NCBI RefSeq assembly: GCF_007859755.1 | Contig: NZ_SJPF01000003.1 | Span: forward strand, 558,001 to 622,000 | DNA: 64,000 bases | From: Blastopirellula retiformator | Lineage (GTDB): Bacteria; Planctomycetota; Planctomycetia; Pirellulales; Pirellulaceae | Direction: 5' to 3' | Shown: positions 7,315 to 15,394 of the stretch, piece by piece | How the letters are laid out: each line of letters starts with the position of its first letter | Numbering within the stretch: the stretch's first letter is position 1 | Program-made: the position numbers and the translations under genes | Notes under the pieces: model-generated | Told to the model about the DNA's origin: nothing | Database searches by the model: none | Seen by the model: the letters and a program-made list of their open reading frames with translations, nothing else

Positions 7315-8221
7315 CCTACCGGTCGTCGAATTGCCGGTCATCGACGCACCAGGCAACCATCCCAAACAACGTCTGCCGAAGTGGCTGAAGCGAAACGTCC
7401 CCAAGGGGAACGCCAATCACTTTACGCAGAGTCTCCTGGAAGAACTGCAGCTGGAAACGGTCTGCGACAGCGCTAAATGTCCGAACCGGATGGAGTGCTA
7501 CTCGCAGAAGACCGCCACTTTCATGATTTTGGGGAATGTCTGCACCCGGGCCTGCAGCTTCTGCTCGGTCCCCCGCGGCAAGCCGGAAGAACTGTCTGGG
7601 GACGAGCCGGAACGCTTGGCCGAAGCCGCCTATCGCTTGGGACTGAAGCACGTGGTCATCACGTCGGTCACCCGCGACGACCTGCCCGACGGCGGCGCCG
7701 ATCACTACATCCGCTGTATCGCTGCGGTGCGAGAGCGAACCGGCGCCACGGTCGAAGTGCTGACGCCGGACTTCATTCACTGCCGCGACGCGCTGGACCG
7801 GATCATCGTCGAAGCCTCGCCGGACGTCTTCAATCACAACACCGAAACGGTTCCGCGGCTCTACAAGCGAGTTCGCGGCGTCACGTCGGACTATGCCTGG
7901 ACGCTGGGCCTGTTGAAGCGGGTCAAAGAGCTGAATCCCAAGGTCAAAACCAAAAGCGGTTTGATGCTGGGCCTGGGCGAGACGCATGACGAGGTCTTTG
8001 CGGTGCTCGAAGATCTGTTAGCGCACGACGTCGACTTCCTGACGCTTGGTCAATACCTGCAGCCTGACGAAAAGCGTTACTTGAAGGTAGAGCGTTACGT
8101 GACGCCGGAAGAGTTCGAGATGTTCGGCCGCAAGTCAAAAGAGATGGGCTTCAAGCAGGTCGCCAGCGGCCCGTTCGTTCGCTCTAGCTACCATGCCCGC
8201 GATATGGCGGAAGCCTACTAA
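7289..8221 (+). CDS. lipA: Lipoyl synthase LipA
   Basis: 310 residues from GTG 7289; this start gives the normal family length, while upstream codons belong to the lipB overlap. LipA is a radical SAM enzyme that inserts two sulfurs into protein-bound octanoyl groups. Both iron-sulfur motifs are intact: [12 protein letters not shown] (CX4CX5C, auxiliary cluster) and CTRACSFC (CX3CX2C, SAM cluster). The C-terminal serine ligand motif RSSYHA is also present. Co-translation with lipB and the following yjdM gene (one base after the stop) suggests one transcript. Confidence 0.96.
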   Translation: MSDSHELVNLPVVELPVIDAPGNHPKQRLPKWLKRNVPKGNANHFTQSLLEELQLETVCDSAKCPNRMECYSQKTATFMILGNVCTRACSFCSVPRGKPEELSGDEPERLAEAAYRLGLKHVVITSVTRDDLPDGGADHYIRCIAAVRERTGATVEVLTPDFIHCRDALDRIIVEASPDVFNHNTETVPRLYKRVRGVTSDYAWTLGLLKRVKELNPKVKTKSGLMLGLGETHDEVFAVLEDLLAHDVDFLTLGQYLQPDEKRYLKVERYVTPEEFEMFGRKSKEMGFKQVASGPFVRSSYHARDMAEAY

Positions 8222-8222
8222 G

Positions 8223-8561
8223 ATGAGCAAACTACCCAACTGTCCCGAGTGCGCTTCGGAATATACCTACGAAGACCGCGATCTGCTGGTCTGCCCCAGC
8301 TGCGGGCACGAATGGACCAAAGCGGCTGCTGAAGAAGCGGCCGCCGCCGCGATCATTCGCGACGCCAACGGCAACGAGCTGCAAGACGGCGACACCGTGA
8401 CGGTCGCGAAAGACCTGAAGGTGAAAGGCTCGTCGCTGGTGGTCAAAGTTGGCACCAAGGTGAAGAACATCCGCCTAGTCGACGGAGATCACGACATCGA
8501 CTGCAAGATCGACGGCATCGGCGCGATGCAGTTGAAGTCGGAGTTTGTGAAGAAGGCGTAG
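8223..8561 (+). CDS. YjdM/PhnA-family zinc-ribbon protein
   Basis: 112 residues, ATG one base after the lipA stop (TAAGATG), so translation is probably coupled. The N-terminus is a zinc ribbon with two CXXC knuckles (NCPECASEY and VCPSCGHEW). The C-terminal domain reads [20 protein letters not shown] then [20 protein letters not shown] and [10 protein letters not shown], the YjdM (formerly PhnA) pattern. The family's exact function is unsettled despite the old alkylphosphonate name. Confidence 0.93.
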   Translation: MSKLPNCPECASEYTYEDRDLLVCPSCGHEWTKAAAEEAAAAAIIRDANGNELQDGDTVTVAKDLKVKGSSLVVKVGTKVKNIRLVDGDHDIDCKIDGIGAMQLKSEFVKKA

Positions 8562-8578
8562 GCGCGGATCTGCGGCGC

Positions 8579-8654
8579 CATGCTTTCACGGCGTCTTCGC
8601 CGGGTAAGCATGTCTTTGCCCTGCCGCAAGCATGGCCACAAAGACGTGGCCATG
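8579..8654. repeat. Two adjacent palindromes between yjdM and pheT
   Basis: CATGCTT..AAGCATG (8579-8612) and the perfect CATGGCCAC-AAAGAC-GTGGCCATG (8631-8654) lie between two convergent genes. The second resembles the palindrome at 5800-5819. They may end transcription from both sides, but no T-run follows. Confidence 0.6.
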
Positions 8655-8666
8655 GCGTCTAGCGCA

Positions 8667-10682
8667 TTACCCCAACAGCTTCGCTTCATGTTGCTTTTCG
8701 CACGACGTGACGATGGCGTCACGGACGGCGTCCGCTTCTTCGCCGGTCAGGGTGCGATCTTCGGCGCGTAGCGTGATGGTCAGCAGCACCCGCTTTTTGC
8801 CTGGGCCGTCTTTCTTGGTGTCGCGGAAGATCTCGCGGTACTCGACTTGCTCCAGCAGTTCGCCAGCTGACGTGGTGACGGTCGCTTCCAGCTGATCCCA
8901 GGCGAGCGTCTCGTCGACGATCAGGTTCAGGTCGCGGGTCATCGTCGGGTAGGTGCCGAAGTCGTGATGCTGCGGGATCAGTACGGTCAGCTCTTCGAGC
9001 ACCCGCAGATCGAGCTCGGCGACGGTCGCCGGTTGCTGCAGCTCGAACGCCTTCTGAGCCGAACCGCTCAATAGGCCCAGATAGCCAAGCGTCTTGCCGT
9101 CGACCTTCAGTTCGCACGCCTGTTCGACGTCGAGCAGCGAATCAGCGAACCGCGACGCGGTAACGCGAACGTCGGGGCTGAGCGAATGGACGAGCGTTTC
9201 GACCACTCCCTTGAGTCCGCGGAAGTCGCGACCGCTGGTTATGCTGACGACGTACCGTTCATCCGGCAGCTCGCCTTTCCGCGGCAGGTAAACCTTGGCG
9301 ATCTCGTAAAGCTCGATCGGCGTGTTGTCGAACTTCTCGTTCATCCGCCGGGCGCCCAGCAGGCTCGGCAGCACGCTCAGTCGGAGGCAATCTTCGCCAC
9401 GAACCATCGGCGTGGTGACGGTCAGCGCTTCGGCTTTACTCCAGCCATGGAACGCCGCCGACCACTCTTTGCTGACGACGCTCCGCGTGACCGCCTCGTT
9501 CATCCCGGCGGCGACCATCAGCGTGCGAATGCGATTGCGAACGCGGTCGGCGTCGCTACGGTGCGAGGCCGACATCTTCACCGCGGCGTCTTGCGGGATC
9601 TTGTCGTAGCCATGGATCCGAGCAACTTCCTCGACCAGATCGATCTCGCGATCAATGTCGCGACGCCAGCTGGGCGGAATGACGGTGATCTTCTGGCTGG
9701 CGACCGATTCGATGTCGTTCCCCAAACGCGAGAGGATTCGCTCCACTTCGTCAGCCGGAACATTGATGCCAAGGATGCGCTTCAGCTGCGGCAGGCGAAG
9801 CGTGACCGATTTGCGGGGCTGCGGCTGACTGCCGGCATAAATCGAGCCTTCGGCCAATTCGCCGCCGGCCAGATCGAGGATCAACTCGCAGCAGCGTCGG
9901 CTAGCCCAGTCGATCATCTCGGGATCGACGCCCCGCTCAAACCGGTAGCTGGAGTCGCTCTTCAGCTTCAACCGGCGCGACGTGGTTCGAACCGGCAGGG
10001 CGGCGAACTGAGCCGCTTCGATCAGCAGGTCGGTCGTTTCTTCGGTCACTTCCGAGTCGGCGCCACCCATGACGCCGGCGATGGCGACGGCGCCTACTTC
10101 ATCGGCGATAACGTAGTCGTTGGGCTCCAGGTCGTACGTCTTGTGGTCGATCGCCATGAATTTCTCGCCGGGGCGAGCCTGGCGAACGGTGACCCCGGCG
10201 CCGTCGATCTTGGCCAAGTCAAACGCATGCAGCGGCTGGCCGATTTCCATCAACACATAGTTGGTGATGTCGACGACGTTGTTGATCACGTTGATGCCGA
10301 GCGTCTCCAGACGGCGCGTCAGCCACTCGGGGCTGGGGCCAACCTTCACGCCTTTGATCGCCCGGGCGATGTAGCGGGGGCAGAACGCTTCGTCCTCGAT
10401 CGTGACGGTGACGTAATCGCTGATCTTCTGGCCTGTGCCGCTGACGTCGGCCGGCGGGATTTTCAGATCAAGATCGAACAGCACCGACGCTTCTCGCGCG
10501 ATGCCGACATGGCCAAGCCAGTCGGGGCGGTTGCTGGTCACTTCCAGATCGAGCTGGCGATCGTCGCCGACCGACTCCGAGCCGTCATAGTTAAGGCCCG
10601 CCATCGTGACGCGGTCGCAGAATTCCGCTTCCGAAACGTCCAGCTGCAGATAATCGTTGAGCCACTTCCAGGAAACTAACAT
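8667..10682 (-). CDS. pheT: Phenylalanine-tRNA ligase beta subunit, short form
   Basis: 671 residues. It forms the alpha2-beta2 enzyme with PheS that charges tRNA-Phe. Visible parts are the N-terminal MLVSWKWLNDYL, the B3/B4 region (EVTSNRPDWLGHVGIAREAS, RFERGVDPEM), B5, a catalytic-like core with LVEEVARIHGYDKIP, and a C-terminal FDX-ACB anticodon-binding domain (TYPTMTRDLNLIVDE to the end). The OB-fold tRNA-binding domain that normally follows MAGLEV is missing: the chain goes from MAGLNYDGSESVGDDRQ directly to LDLEVTSNRPD, about 110 residues shorter. It lies 21 bp after pheS on the same strand. Confidence 0.96.
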   Translation of the reverse strand: MLVSWKWLNDYLQLDVSEAEFCDRVTMAGLNYDGSESVGDDRQLDLEVTSNRPDWLGHVGIAREASVLFDLDLKIPPADVSGTGQKISDYVTVTIEDEAFCPRYIARAIKGVKVGPSPEWLTRRLETLGINVINNVVDITNYVLMEIGQPLHAFDLAKIDGAGVTVRQARPGEKFMAIDHKTYDLEPNDYVIADEVGAVAIAGVMGGADSEVTEETTDLLIEAAQFAALPVRTTSRRLKLKSDSSYRFERGVDPEMIDWASRRCCELILDLAGGELAEGSIYAGSQPQPRKSVTLRLPQLKRILGINVPADEVERILSRLGNDIESVASQKITVIPPSWRRDIDREIDLVEEVARIHGYDKIPQDAAVKMSASHRSDADRVRNRIRTLMVAAGMNEAVTRSVVSKEWSAAFHGWSKAEALTVTTPMVRGEDCLRLSVLPSLLGARRMNEKFDNTPIELYEIAKVYLPRKGELPDERYVVSITSGRDFRGLKGVVETLVHSLSPDVRVTASRFADSLLDVEQACELKVDGKTLGYLGLLSGSAQKAFELQQPATVAELDLRVLEELTVLIPQHHDFGTYPTMTRDLNLIVDETLAWDQLEATVTTSAGELLEQVEYREIFRDTKKDGPGKKRVLLTITLRAEDRTLTGEEADAVRDAIVTSCEKQHEAKLLG

Positions 10683-10703
10683 GGCGCCCTGCTCTCTCCG
10701 CTC

Positions 10704-11732
10704 TTAAAACTGCGACAGGAATCGCACGTTGTTGTTGTACAAATGCCGAATGTCGTTGACGCCGTGGCGACGCATGCAAAGTCGCTCGACGCCGAGGCCG
10801 AAGGCGAACCCGGTCACTTCTTCCGGATCGTAGCCGACCGACCGCAGTACGTTGGGATCGACCATCCCGGCGCCGCCGAACTCCAGCCAGGTATCGTTCC
10901 ACCGCATGTCGACTTCGACGCTCGGTTCGGTGAACGGGAAGAACGACGGGCGAAAGCGAATCTCCACGTCCTGGCCCAAGTACGTCTTGGCGAAGAGGTG
11001 CAGCACGCTTTTCAGGTCGGCCATGGTGACGTCGGTGTCGATCATCAGCCCTTCGATCTGATGAAACATCGCGTAGTGGGTCGCGTCGATTTCGTCGGGG
11101 CGATAAACGCGGCCGAGCGAAACGATCCGGACCGGCGGCTTCGTGTTCTCCATCACGCGGATCTGCACGGTGCTGGTCTGGCTTCGCAGCAGCATGTCGC
11201 CGCCAGCCGCTTTGGCGGCGGCGTTCAGGTAGAAGTTGTCGAGCGGGTCGCGGGCCGGGTGCTCCAGCGGAATGTTGAGCGCCTCGAAGTTGTGCCAGTC
11301 GTCTTCGATCTCGGGCCCTTCGACGGCCGAGAAGCCGAGCCGACCCATGATGTCTTTCAGCTCTTCGATCGTCTGGGTGATCGGGTGAACGTGACCGACC
11401 GGCAGCAGCGTACCGGGCAGGCTGACGTCGAACGCTTCGCTCGACTTGCCGTCGCCGCCGCTTTCGCTCAGCTTGGCGACGGCCGACTCAAACAGCTCTT
11501 CGATTCGCTGTTTGACTTCGTTAAAGCGTTTGCCGGCAACCGGCTTGTCGTCTTTGCTGACCTTGCCAAGTCCCTTTTGAGCCGACTTGAGCTTGCCGCT
11601 CTTGGCGCCCAGGAACTCGACGCGGGCCGCTTCCAGCACTTCGCCGTCAAACTTGTCGACCGCGTCATTGAAACGCTCGACGGCCGAGTCGACCAAGTTG
11701 TCCAATTCGCGAATGAAATCGTTCAGCGACAT
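10704..11732 (-). CDS. pheS: Phenylalanine-tRNA ligase alpha subunit
   Basis: 342 residues, the normal length for the catalytic alpha subunit. Class II synthetase features are visible: [19 protein letters not shown], motif 2 region ([34 protein letters not shown]) and motif 3 ([20 protein letters not shown]). The N-terminal 90 residues form the helical coiled coil typical of bacterial PheS. It is first in a pheS-pheT unit and is separated from rplT upstream by a terminator-like hairpin. Confidence 0.97.
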   Translation of the reverse strand: MSLNDFIRELDNLVDSAVERFNDAVDKFDGEVLEAARVEFLGAKSGKLKSAQKGLGKVSKDDKPVAGKRFNEVKQRIEELFESAVAKLSESGGDGKSSEAFDVSLPGTLLPVGHVHPITQTIEELKDIMGRLGFSAVEGPEIEDDWHNFEALNIPLEHPARDPLDNFYLNAAAKAAGGDMLLRSQTSTVQIRVMENTKPPVRIVSLGRVYRPDEIDATHYAMFHQIEGLMIDTDVTMADLKSVLHLFAKTYLGQDVEIRFRPSFFPFTEPSVEVDMRWNDTWLEFGGAGMVDPNVLRSVGYDPEEVTGFAFGLGVERLCMRRHGVNDIRHLYNNNVRFLSQF

Positions 11733-11769
11733 CGCTTTCTCGCTCGCGGCACATTCTGGAAAGTAAGAA

Positions 11770-11793
11770 AGCCGCCGAGAGGTCCCGGCGGCT
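11770..11793 (-). terminator. Probable terminator after rplT
   Basis: Read leftward: AGCCGCCG-GGACCTCT-CGGCGGCT followed by TTCTTACTTT. An 8-bp GC stem with a T-rich tail, 40 bp after the rplT stop and 38 bp ahead of the pheS start. It probably separates rpmI-rplT from pheS-pheT. Confidence 0.7.
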
Positions 11794-11832
11794 CATGTTG
11801 TTTCGGCATCGATTGCACGTTGTACGTGCGCC

Positions 11833-12189
11833 TTACGCGGCCAGGGCGGCTTTCACCAGCTCGGTCACTTCGTCAAAGGCGCCCGGATCGTGGATCGCCA
11901 TTTCCGACAACGTCTTGCGGTCCAGTTCGATACCAGCCTTCTTCAGGCCGTAGATGAACTGGCTGTAGCGGACGCCACGCATGCGGGCGGCGGCGTTCAA
12001 GCGGATGATCCACAGCTTGCGGAATTCACGCTTGCGCACCTTACGGTCGCGATAGGCGTAAACGCCGGCGCGGAGCAAGGTTTCTTTCACGGTACGCAAT
12101 AGCTTACCGCGACCGCCGCGGAAACCGCGGGCTTTCTTAAACAGACGCTTCTTCGACTTGTGCCGTGCGGCGCCGTAAGTCGTTCTCAT
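11833..12189 (-). CDS. rplT: 50S ribosomal protein L20
   Basis: 118 residues, the standard size. Clear L20 sequence: [20 protein letters not shown] near the N-terminus, then the [19 protein letters not shown] core and the C-terminal [20 protein letters not shown]. It binds 23S rRNA early in 50S assembly and in other bacteria represses its own operon. It lies downstream of rpmI on the same strand; infC, the usual first gene of the operon, is not adjacent here. Confidence 0.98.
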   Translation of the reverse strand: MRTTYGAARHKSKKRLFKKARGFRGGRGKLLRTVKETLLRAGVYAYRDRKVRKREFRKLWIIRLNAAARMRGVRYSQFIYGLKKAGIELDRKTLSEMAIHDPGAFDEVTELVKAALAA

Positions 12190-12302
12190 CGTGTCACCTC
12201 GTTTCGTCCACTAGGCCCTTCGCTCAATTGGCGGCGAAGCGTTTGTGCCCGTGCACTGGGAATAAAAAGCTCGAATCCACAATTCCGACGAGGATATCGC
12301 TA

Positions 12303-12506
12303 CTAGTAGCTGTATCCGTTCAGGGCTTTGATCAGCATCGGCTCGTCAACTTCGGCCAAGACGCGGGTGCCGCGAAGATTGCGGGTGCGCTTCGAAGTCA
12401 GGCGAGTGGCCAAGTGGCTGGTGCCGCATTGGCGATGCTTGATGTGGCCTTTGGCCGTCAGTCGGAACCGTTTCTTCGTTCCCTTGTGCGTCTTCATCTT
12501 TGGCAT
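12303..12506 (-). CDS. rpmI: 50S ribosomal protein L35
   Basis: 67 residues from the ATG at 12506, which gives the conserved MPKMKTHKGTKKRFRLTAKG opening. A GTG four codons upstream (12518) is also possible and lies nearer the AGAGAGAAAG purine stretch. L35 has a Lys/Arg-rich chain (KHRQCGTSHLATRLTSKRTR). It is first in the rpmI-rplT unit with a -10 TATAAT about 55 bp upstream. Confidence 0.96.
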   Translation of the reverse strand: MPKMKTHKGTKKRFRLTAKGHIKHRQCGTSHLATRLTSKRTRNLRGTRVLAEVDEPMLIKALNGYSY

Positions 12507-12880
12507 CGTTAGACCCACTTTCTCTCTAAGGAAGGTTTGGAAACGGTCGAAAACCCAAGATTATACGCCCTTCTGGGCAACTTCGTAAGGGGGAAGCGAA
12601 AAATTCGCATCCGGTTCACGGGGAACAAGGATTTGTCGAAAGTGGTTTCAGGGTAAGTGTTTGGCGATTTCGGGTCTGGCGCGGCCGTCCCGTGAATATT
12701 TACTCCCCGGTCCCTCCAAACGAACCTTCGGCCCCTCTCTTGCGCCTTTCCTTGGCGGGTTGCGTCTAGCCGACCCCGCGTTCGTCAGTAGAATGCATTG
12801 ACTGCACGGCGCTCTATTACCGGGCAAACGCCCGAGTTTCTCACGCCGATTTTTCGCTTTTAGACCCACAGAGGACCGAC
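12507..12880. other. Divergent intergenic region rpmI / rsfS
   Basis: 374 bp. Contains the candidate rpmI promoter and, next to rsfS, an AGAGGACC ribosome site. No supportable ORF; the frame at 12648-12869 on the minus strand has no recognisable domain. Confidence 0.6.
12560..12588 (-). promoter_or_regulatory. Candidate promoter for rpmI-rplT
   Basis: On the minus strand a perfect -10 hexamer TATAAT (12560-12565) with a 17-bp spacer to TTACGA (12583-12588), four of six matches to the -35 consensus. The predicted start is about 45 bp ahead of rpmI. Confidence 0.5.
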
Positions 12881-13336
12881 GTGTCGGAGACGACTTCCCC
12901 CAAAAAACGCGCTTCAGGTACCACCGCCAGCAGCTTAGAGTTGGCCCACGCGGCCGCCGTTGTTGCGGAAGAGAATCGCGCTAAGAACATCGTCGTCCTC
13001 GACATGCGTAAGCTGACGGCCGCGTTCGACTACTTTGTGGTCGTCACCGGCGCTAGCCGCCGGCAGTTGCATGCGATCAGCGACGAAATCGACGACAAGT
13101 TCGAGAAAGATCTGGGCGATACGCGCCTGGGCCGCGAAGGTTACGACGACTCGCGGTGGATTCTGCTCGACTACGGCGATGTCGTGATTCACATCTTCGA
13201 CGAAGAGACCCGCGACTACTTCTCGCTGGAAGAGTTGTGGGCTGAAGCGCCCCGGCTTGATCTTAGCGAAGTGCTGCATGATCATGCCGCCAACGAAGCG
13301 TCGAAGGCGGCGGCCCAGTCCGACGAAGGCTTCTAG
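12881..13336 (+). CDS. rsfS: Ribosome silencing factor RsfS (Iojap family)
   Basis: 151 residues from a GTG, preceded by CAGAGGACCGAC. RsfS binds L14 on the 50S subunit and blocks joining with 30S under starvation. The conserved core is visible: NIVVLDMRKLTAAFDYFVVV, TGASRRQLHAISDEI, then EGYDDSRWILLDYGDVVIHI and FSLEELWAEAP. A roughly 30-residue C-terminal tail is extra. The stop is followed within 17 bp by a MITE-B insertion. Confidence 0.95.
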   Translation: MSETTSPKKRASGTTASSLELAHAAAVVAEENRAKNIVVLDMRKLTAAFDYFVVVTGASRRQLHAISDEIDDKFEKDLGDTRLGREGYDDSRWILLDYGDVVIHIFDEETRDYFSLEELWAEAPRLDLSEVLHDHAANEASKAAAQSDEGF

Positions 13337-13353
13337 TCGGACGAGAGTTTCTA

Positions 13354-13663
13354 GAGCGGTTTTCCTCCATCTGTATCGTTCTGGCTGGTTGTGGCCGCGC
13401 TGGTCGGCGTTGACCTGCATCGACGAATCTTGAGGATTCGCCTGCTTCGGTCGCCTTGACCAGCTTGCCTCACTAACTGCCTGTTGAAAAATGCCATCGT
13501 GGCATTTTTCAACCTCGCCAGGCTCAGAGCGTAGCTCTTCGCGGCTCGCAAAATAACGACTTACGTCGCTATTTTGGGATCGCATCCGTGCGATCACGCA
13601 GTCCGTCGAGAAAATCAACGGACTGCTAACGCCAGAAACGCTACAGCGATCAGAAAAACGCTC
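13354..13663 (-). mobile_element. MITE-B copy 1, split by a nested MITE-A
   Basis: Ends GAGCGGTTTTCC and GAAAAACGCTC are inverted repeats, flanked by TA on both sides (13352-13353, 13664-13665). Total 310 bp. Subtracting the internal MITE-A (149 bp) and one 4-bp target copy leaves 157 bp, exactly the length of the uninterrupted copy at 38285-38441. It lies just after rsfS. Confidence 0.9.
13477..13625 (-). mobile_element. MITE-A copy 2, full length, nested in MITE-B
   Basis: 149 bp, reverse orientation, flanked by CTAA at 13473-13476 and 13626-13629. The uninterrupted MITE-B at 45228 reads CCTCACTAACGCCAG across the same position, an empty site with a single CTAA. Confidence 0.92.
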
Positions 13664-13684
13664 TACTGCGCTAGAGATGCTGCG

Positions 13685-14983
13685 TTAGCTGGCGGCAGAT
13701 GTCGCCGGCTCAGCTTCCAAGACGAGATTCCGCGCTTGCGGCTCGGTTGCCTCTGCGCTGACCGGATCGACATCGCGATCCATGCGCCAGCCAATCAGCA
13801 CCATGCCGATCGCCACGATCACCACGCCAGCGCTGACCAGCGGTGTTCCGCCCAGGCCCAGCGGCGAAGCGACCACCTGACCGCCGATTGCGGCGCCCAT
13901 CGCGATGCCCAGATTGAAGGCCGATTGGTTCAACCCGGCGGCGACGTCGACCGCGCCGGGAGTCCAGCGGCGAGCTTGATTCACCGCCAACAGTTGCAGT
14001 CCGGCCCCGGGGCTGAACATGAAAACTCCAAAGAAGATCACCGCCGCGATCATGGCGATCTTGAACGGAGCGGCCAGCCAAATGCCGAGCATGCCGACCA
14101 CGACCAGGCAGAAGAGTCCGGCCAGCGCTGGGTAGATCTTCTTGTCGGCCGCTTTGCCGCCGATGATGTTGCCAAAGGTGATGCAGACGCCGATCACGCC
14201 CAGGATCAACGTCACTGCAATCGCGTGAAAGCCAGAGATTTCTTCGAGGATCGCGGTCATGTAAGTGAATGTGGCGAAGGTGCCGGCATAACCGATCGAC
14301 GTCATCGCCAACGCGAGCAGCACCCGCGGTTGTTTCATGACGGCTGCCTGACTGGCAAGCGTCATCCGTTTGGTTGGCGCCGGAGTCTTCGGCAGAAAGC
14401 GAGCTTGCGCAAGCATAGCGAAGAGCCCGAGAAACGCGGTTCCGCCAAAAGCGACGCGCCAGCCGAGCGTTTGTCCCAATAGTGAACCGAGCGGCACGAT
14501 CGTCGCCATCGCCACCGAGAGGCCTGCGAAGACGACGCCGATCGCATGCGCTTCTCTTCCCTTCCCAACCAACTGTGTCGCGACGGTGGTTGCCGCCGCC
14601 AAGAAGACGCCGTGCGAGATTGCGGTAAAGAATCGCACGCCGAGCAGAAAGCCATAGCTGGGCGCCAAAGCGCACGCCATGTTGGTCACAAAGAAAAGGA
14701 CCATCAAGCTGATCAGCATCCCCTTGCGCGGCAAGCCCGAAAAGACCGCCGACAAGATCGGGGTCAACAGCGTCACGCCCATTGCATAGCCCGAGACCAG
14801 CAGTCCGGCCGCCGGCAACGTCACCTCTAGGTCGCCAGCGATCGTCGGCAACAGTGCGACCGGCAGGAACTCGGTCGTGCCCAGGGCAAAGCTGCCCATG
14901 CCCAGCGCCAGCAACGCGGCGCCAGGGTTCTTCGGTACAGGTCCGACAGACGATTCATAAGCAGCGGCAGCAGACGCATCCAT
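13685..14983 (-). CDS. MFS transporter, AraJ-like (DHA1 family)
   Basis: 432 residues from ATG 14983; the longer frame upstream adds 25 residues without membrane character. Twelve hydrophobic helices are apparent, with the opening ALLALGMGSFALGTTEFLPV and LLPTIAGDLEVTLPAAGLLV that mark AraJ/YdhP-type DHA1 exporters. The GWRVAFGGTAFLGL motif ends helix 5. It probably pumps out sugars, arabinose-like compounds or drugs from the inner membrane. It stands alone and its substrate is not deducible. Confidence 0.9.
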   Translation of the reverse strand: MDASAAAAYESSVGPVPKNPGAALLALGMGSFALGTTEFLPVALLPTIAGDLEVTLPAAGLLVSGYAMGVTLLTPILSAVFSGLPRKGMLISLMVLFFVTNMACALAPSYGFLLGVRFFTAISHGVFLAAATTVATQLVGKGREAHAIGVVFAGLSVAMATIVPLGSLLGQTLGWRVAFGGTAFLGLFAMLAQARFLPKTPAPTKRMTLASQAAVMKQPRVLLALAMTSIGYAGTFATFTYMTAILEEISGFHAIAVTLILGVIGVCITFGNIIGGKAADKKIYPALAGLFCLVVVGMLGIWLAAPFKIAMIAAVIFFGVFMFSPGAGLQLLAVNQARRWTPGAVDVAAGLNQSAFNLGIAMGAAIGGQVVASPLGLGGTPLVSAGVVIVAIGMVLIGWRMDRDVDPVSAEATEPQARNLVLEAEPATSAAS

Positions 14984-15394
14984 ATGCGATCTCAGATTCC
15001 AACAAAAGTGGCAGGGTAATCTCAGGTGGGCGTCGTCGACAGCGGTATCGTCCGCCATGTGGGCGAACTGCTTGTCGACGATCCATGGGGTGGGAGAGAG
15101 TGCTTAGATTCTCACAATCGATCGCCAAGTCGACAAGTTGTGTTTTTCCTTGCGGGAGAATTTGCGACAATCCTCACGGAATATTGAGAATTAAGGGGCG
15201 AGAATTCCCTTGTTGCATTGGCGGTCTGATTGCCGCAAAGTGGGCGATGGTCAGAATAGGGGCCCCATTTGGCGATCGCGGATGGGGCTTTGAGCGTAGA
15301 TGCCGTGTGTACGGTGAATGGTCGAGAAAAACTCAAAATGCGCGGGCGCGATTAATTCCTCTTAATCGCGGCGGCATAGGGACGAAGCGTGCTG
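14984..15394. other. Gap between MFS gene and M56 gene
   Basis: 411 bp that would carry the MFS promoter and the end of the M56 transcript. Apart from the stem-loop at 15347-15370, nothing recognisable was found. Confidence 0.5.
15347..15370. terminator. Stem-loop after the M56 gene
   Basis: Perfect CGCGATTAA-TTCCTC-TTAATCGCG, 9-bp arms, 24 bp beyond the M56 gene stop. There is no T-run, so intrinsic termination is uncertain; it may protect the mRNA 3' end. Confidence 0.4.

Noticed and set aside
9186-10679. 497-codon open frame opposite pheT
   Set aside because: Antisense shadow of pheT with no recognisable sequence features.
10743-11957. 404-codon open frame opposite pheS
   Set aside because: Antisense shadow covering pheS and the terminator; no domain.
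13574-14482. 302-codon frame opposite the AraJ-like MFS gene
   Set aside because: Begins inside MITE DNA and runs antisense to a membrane protein gene; no domain.
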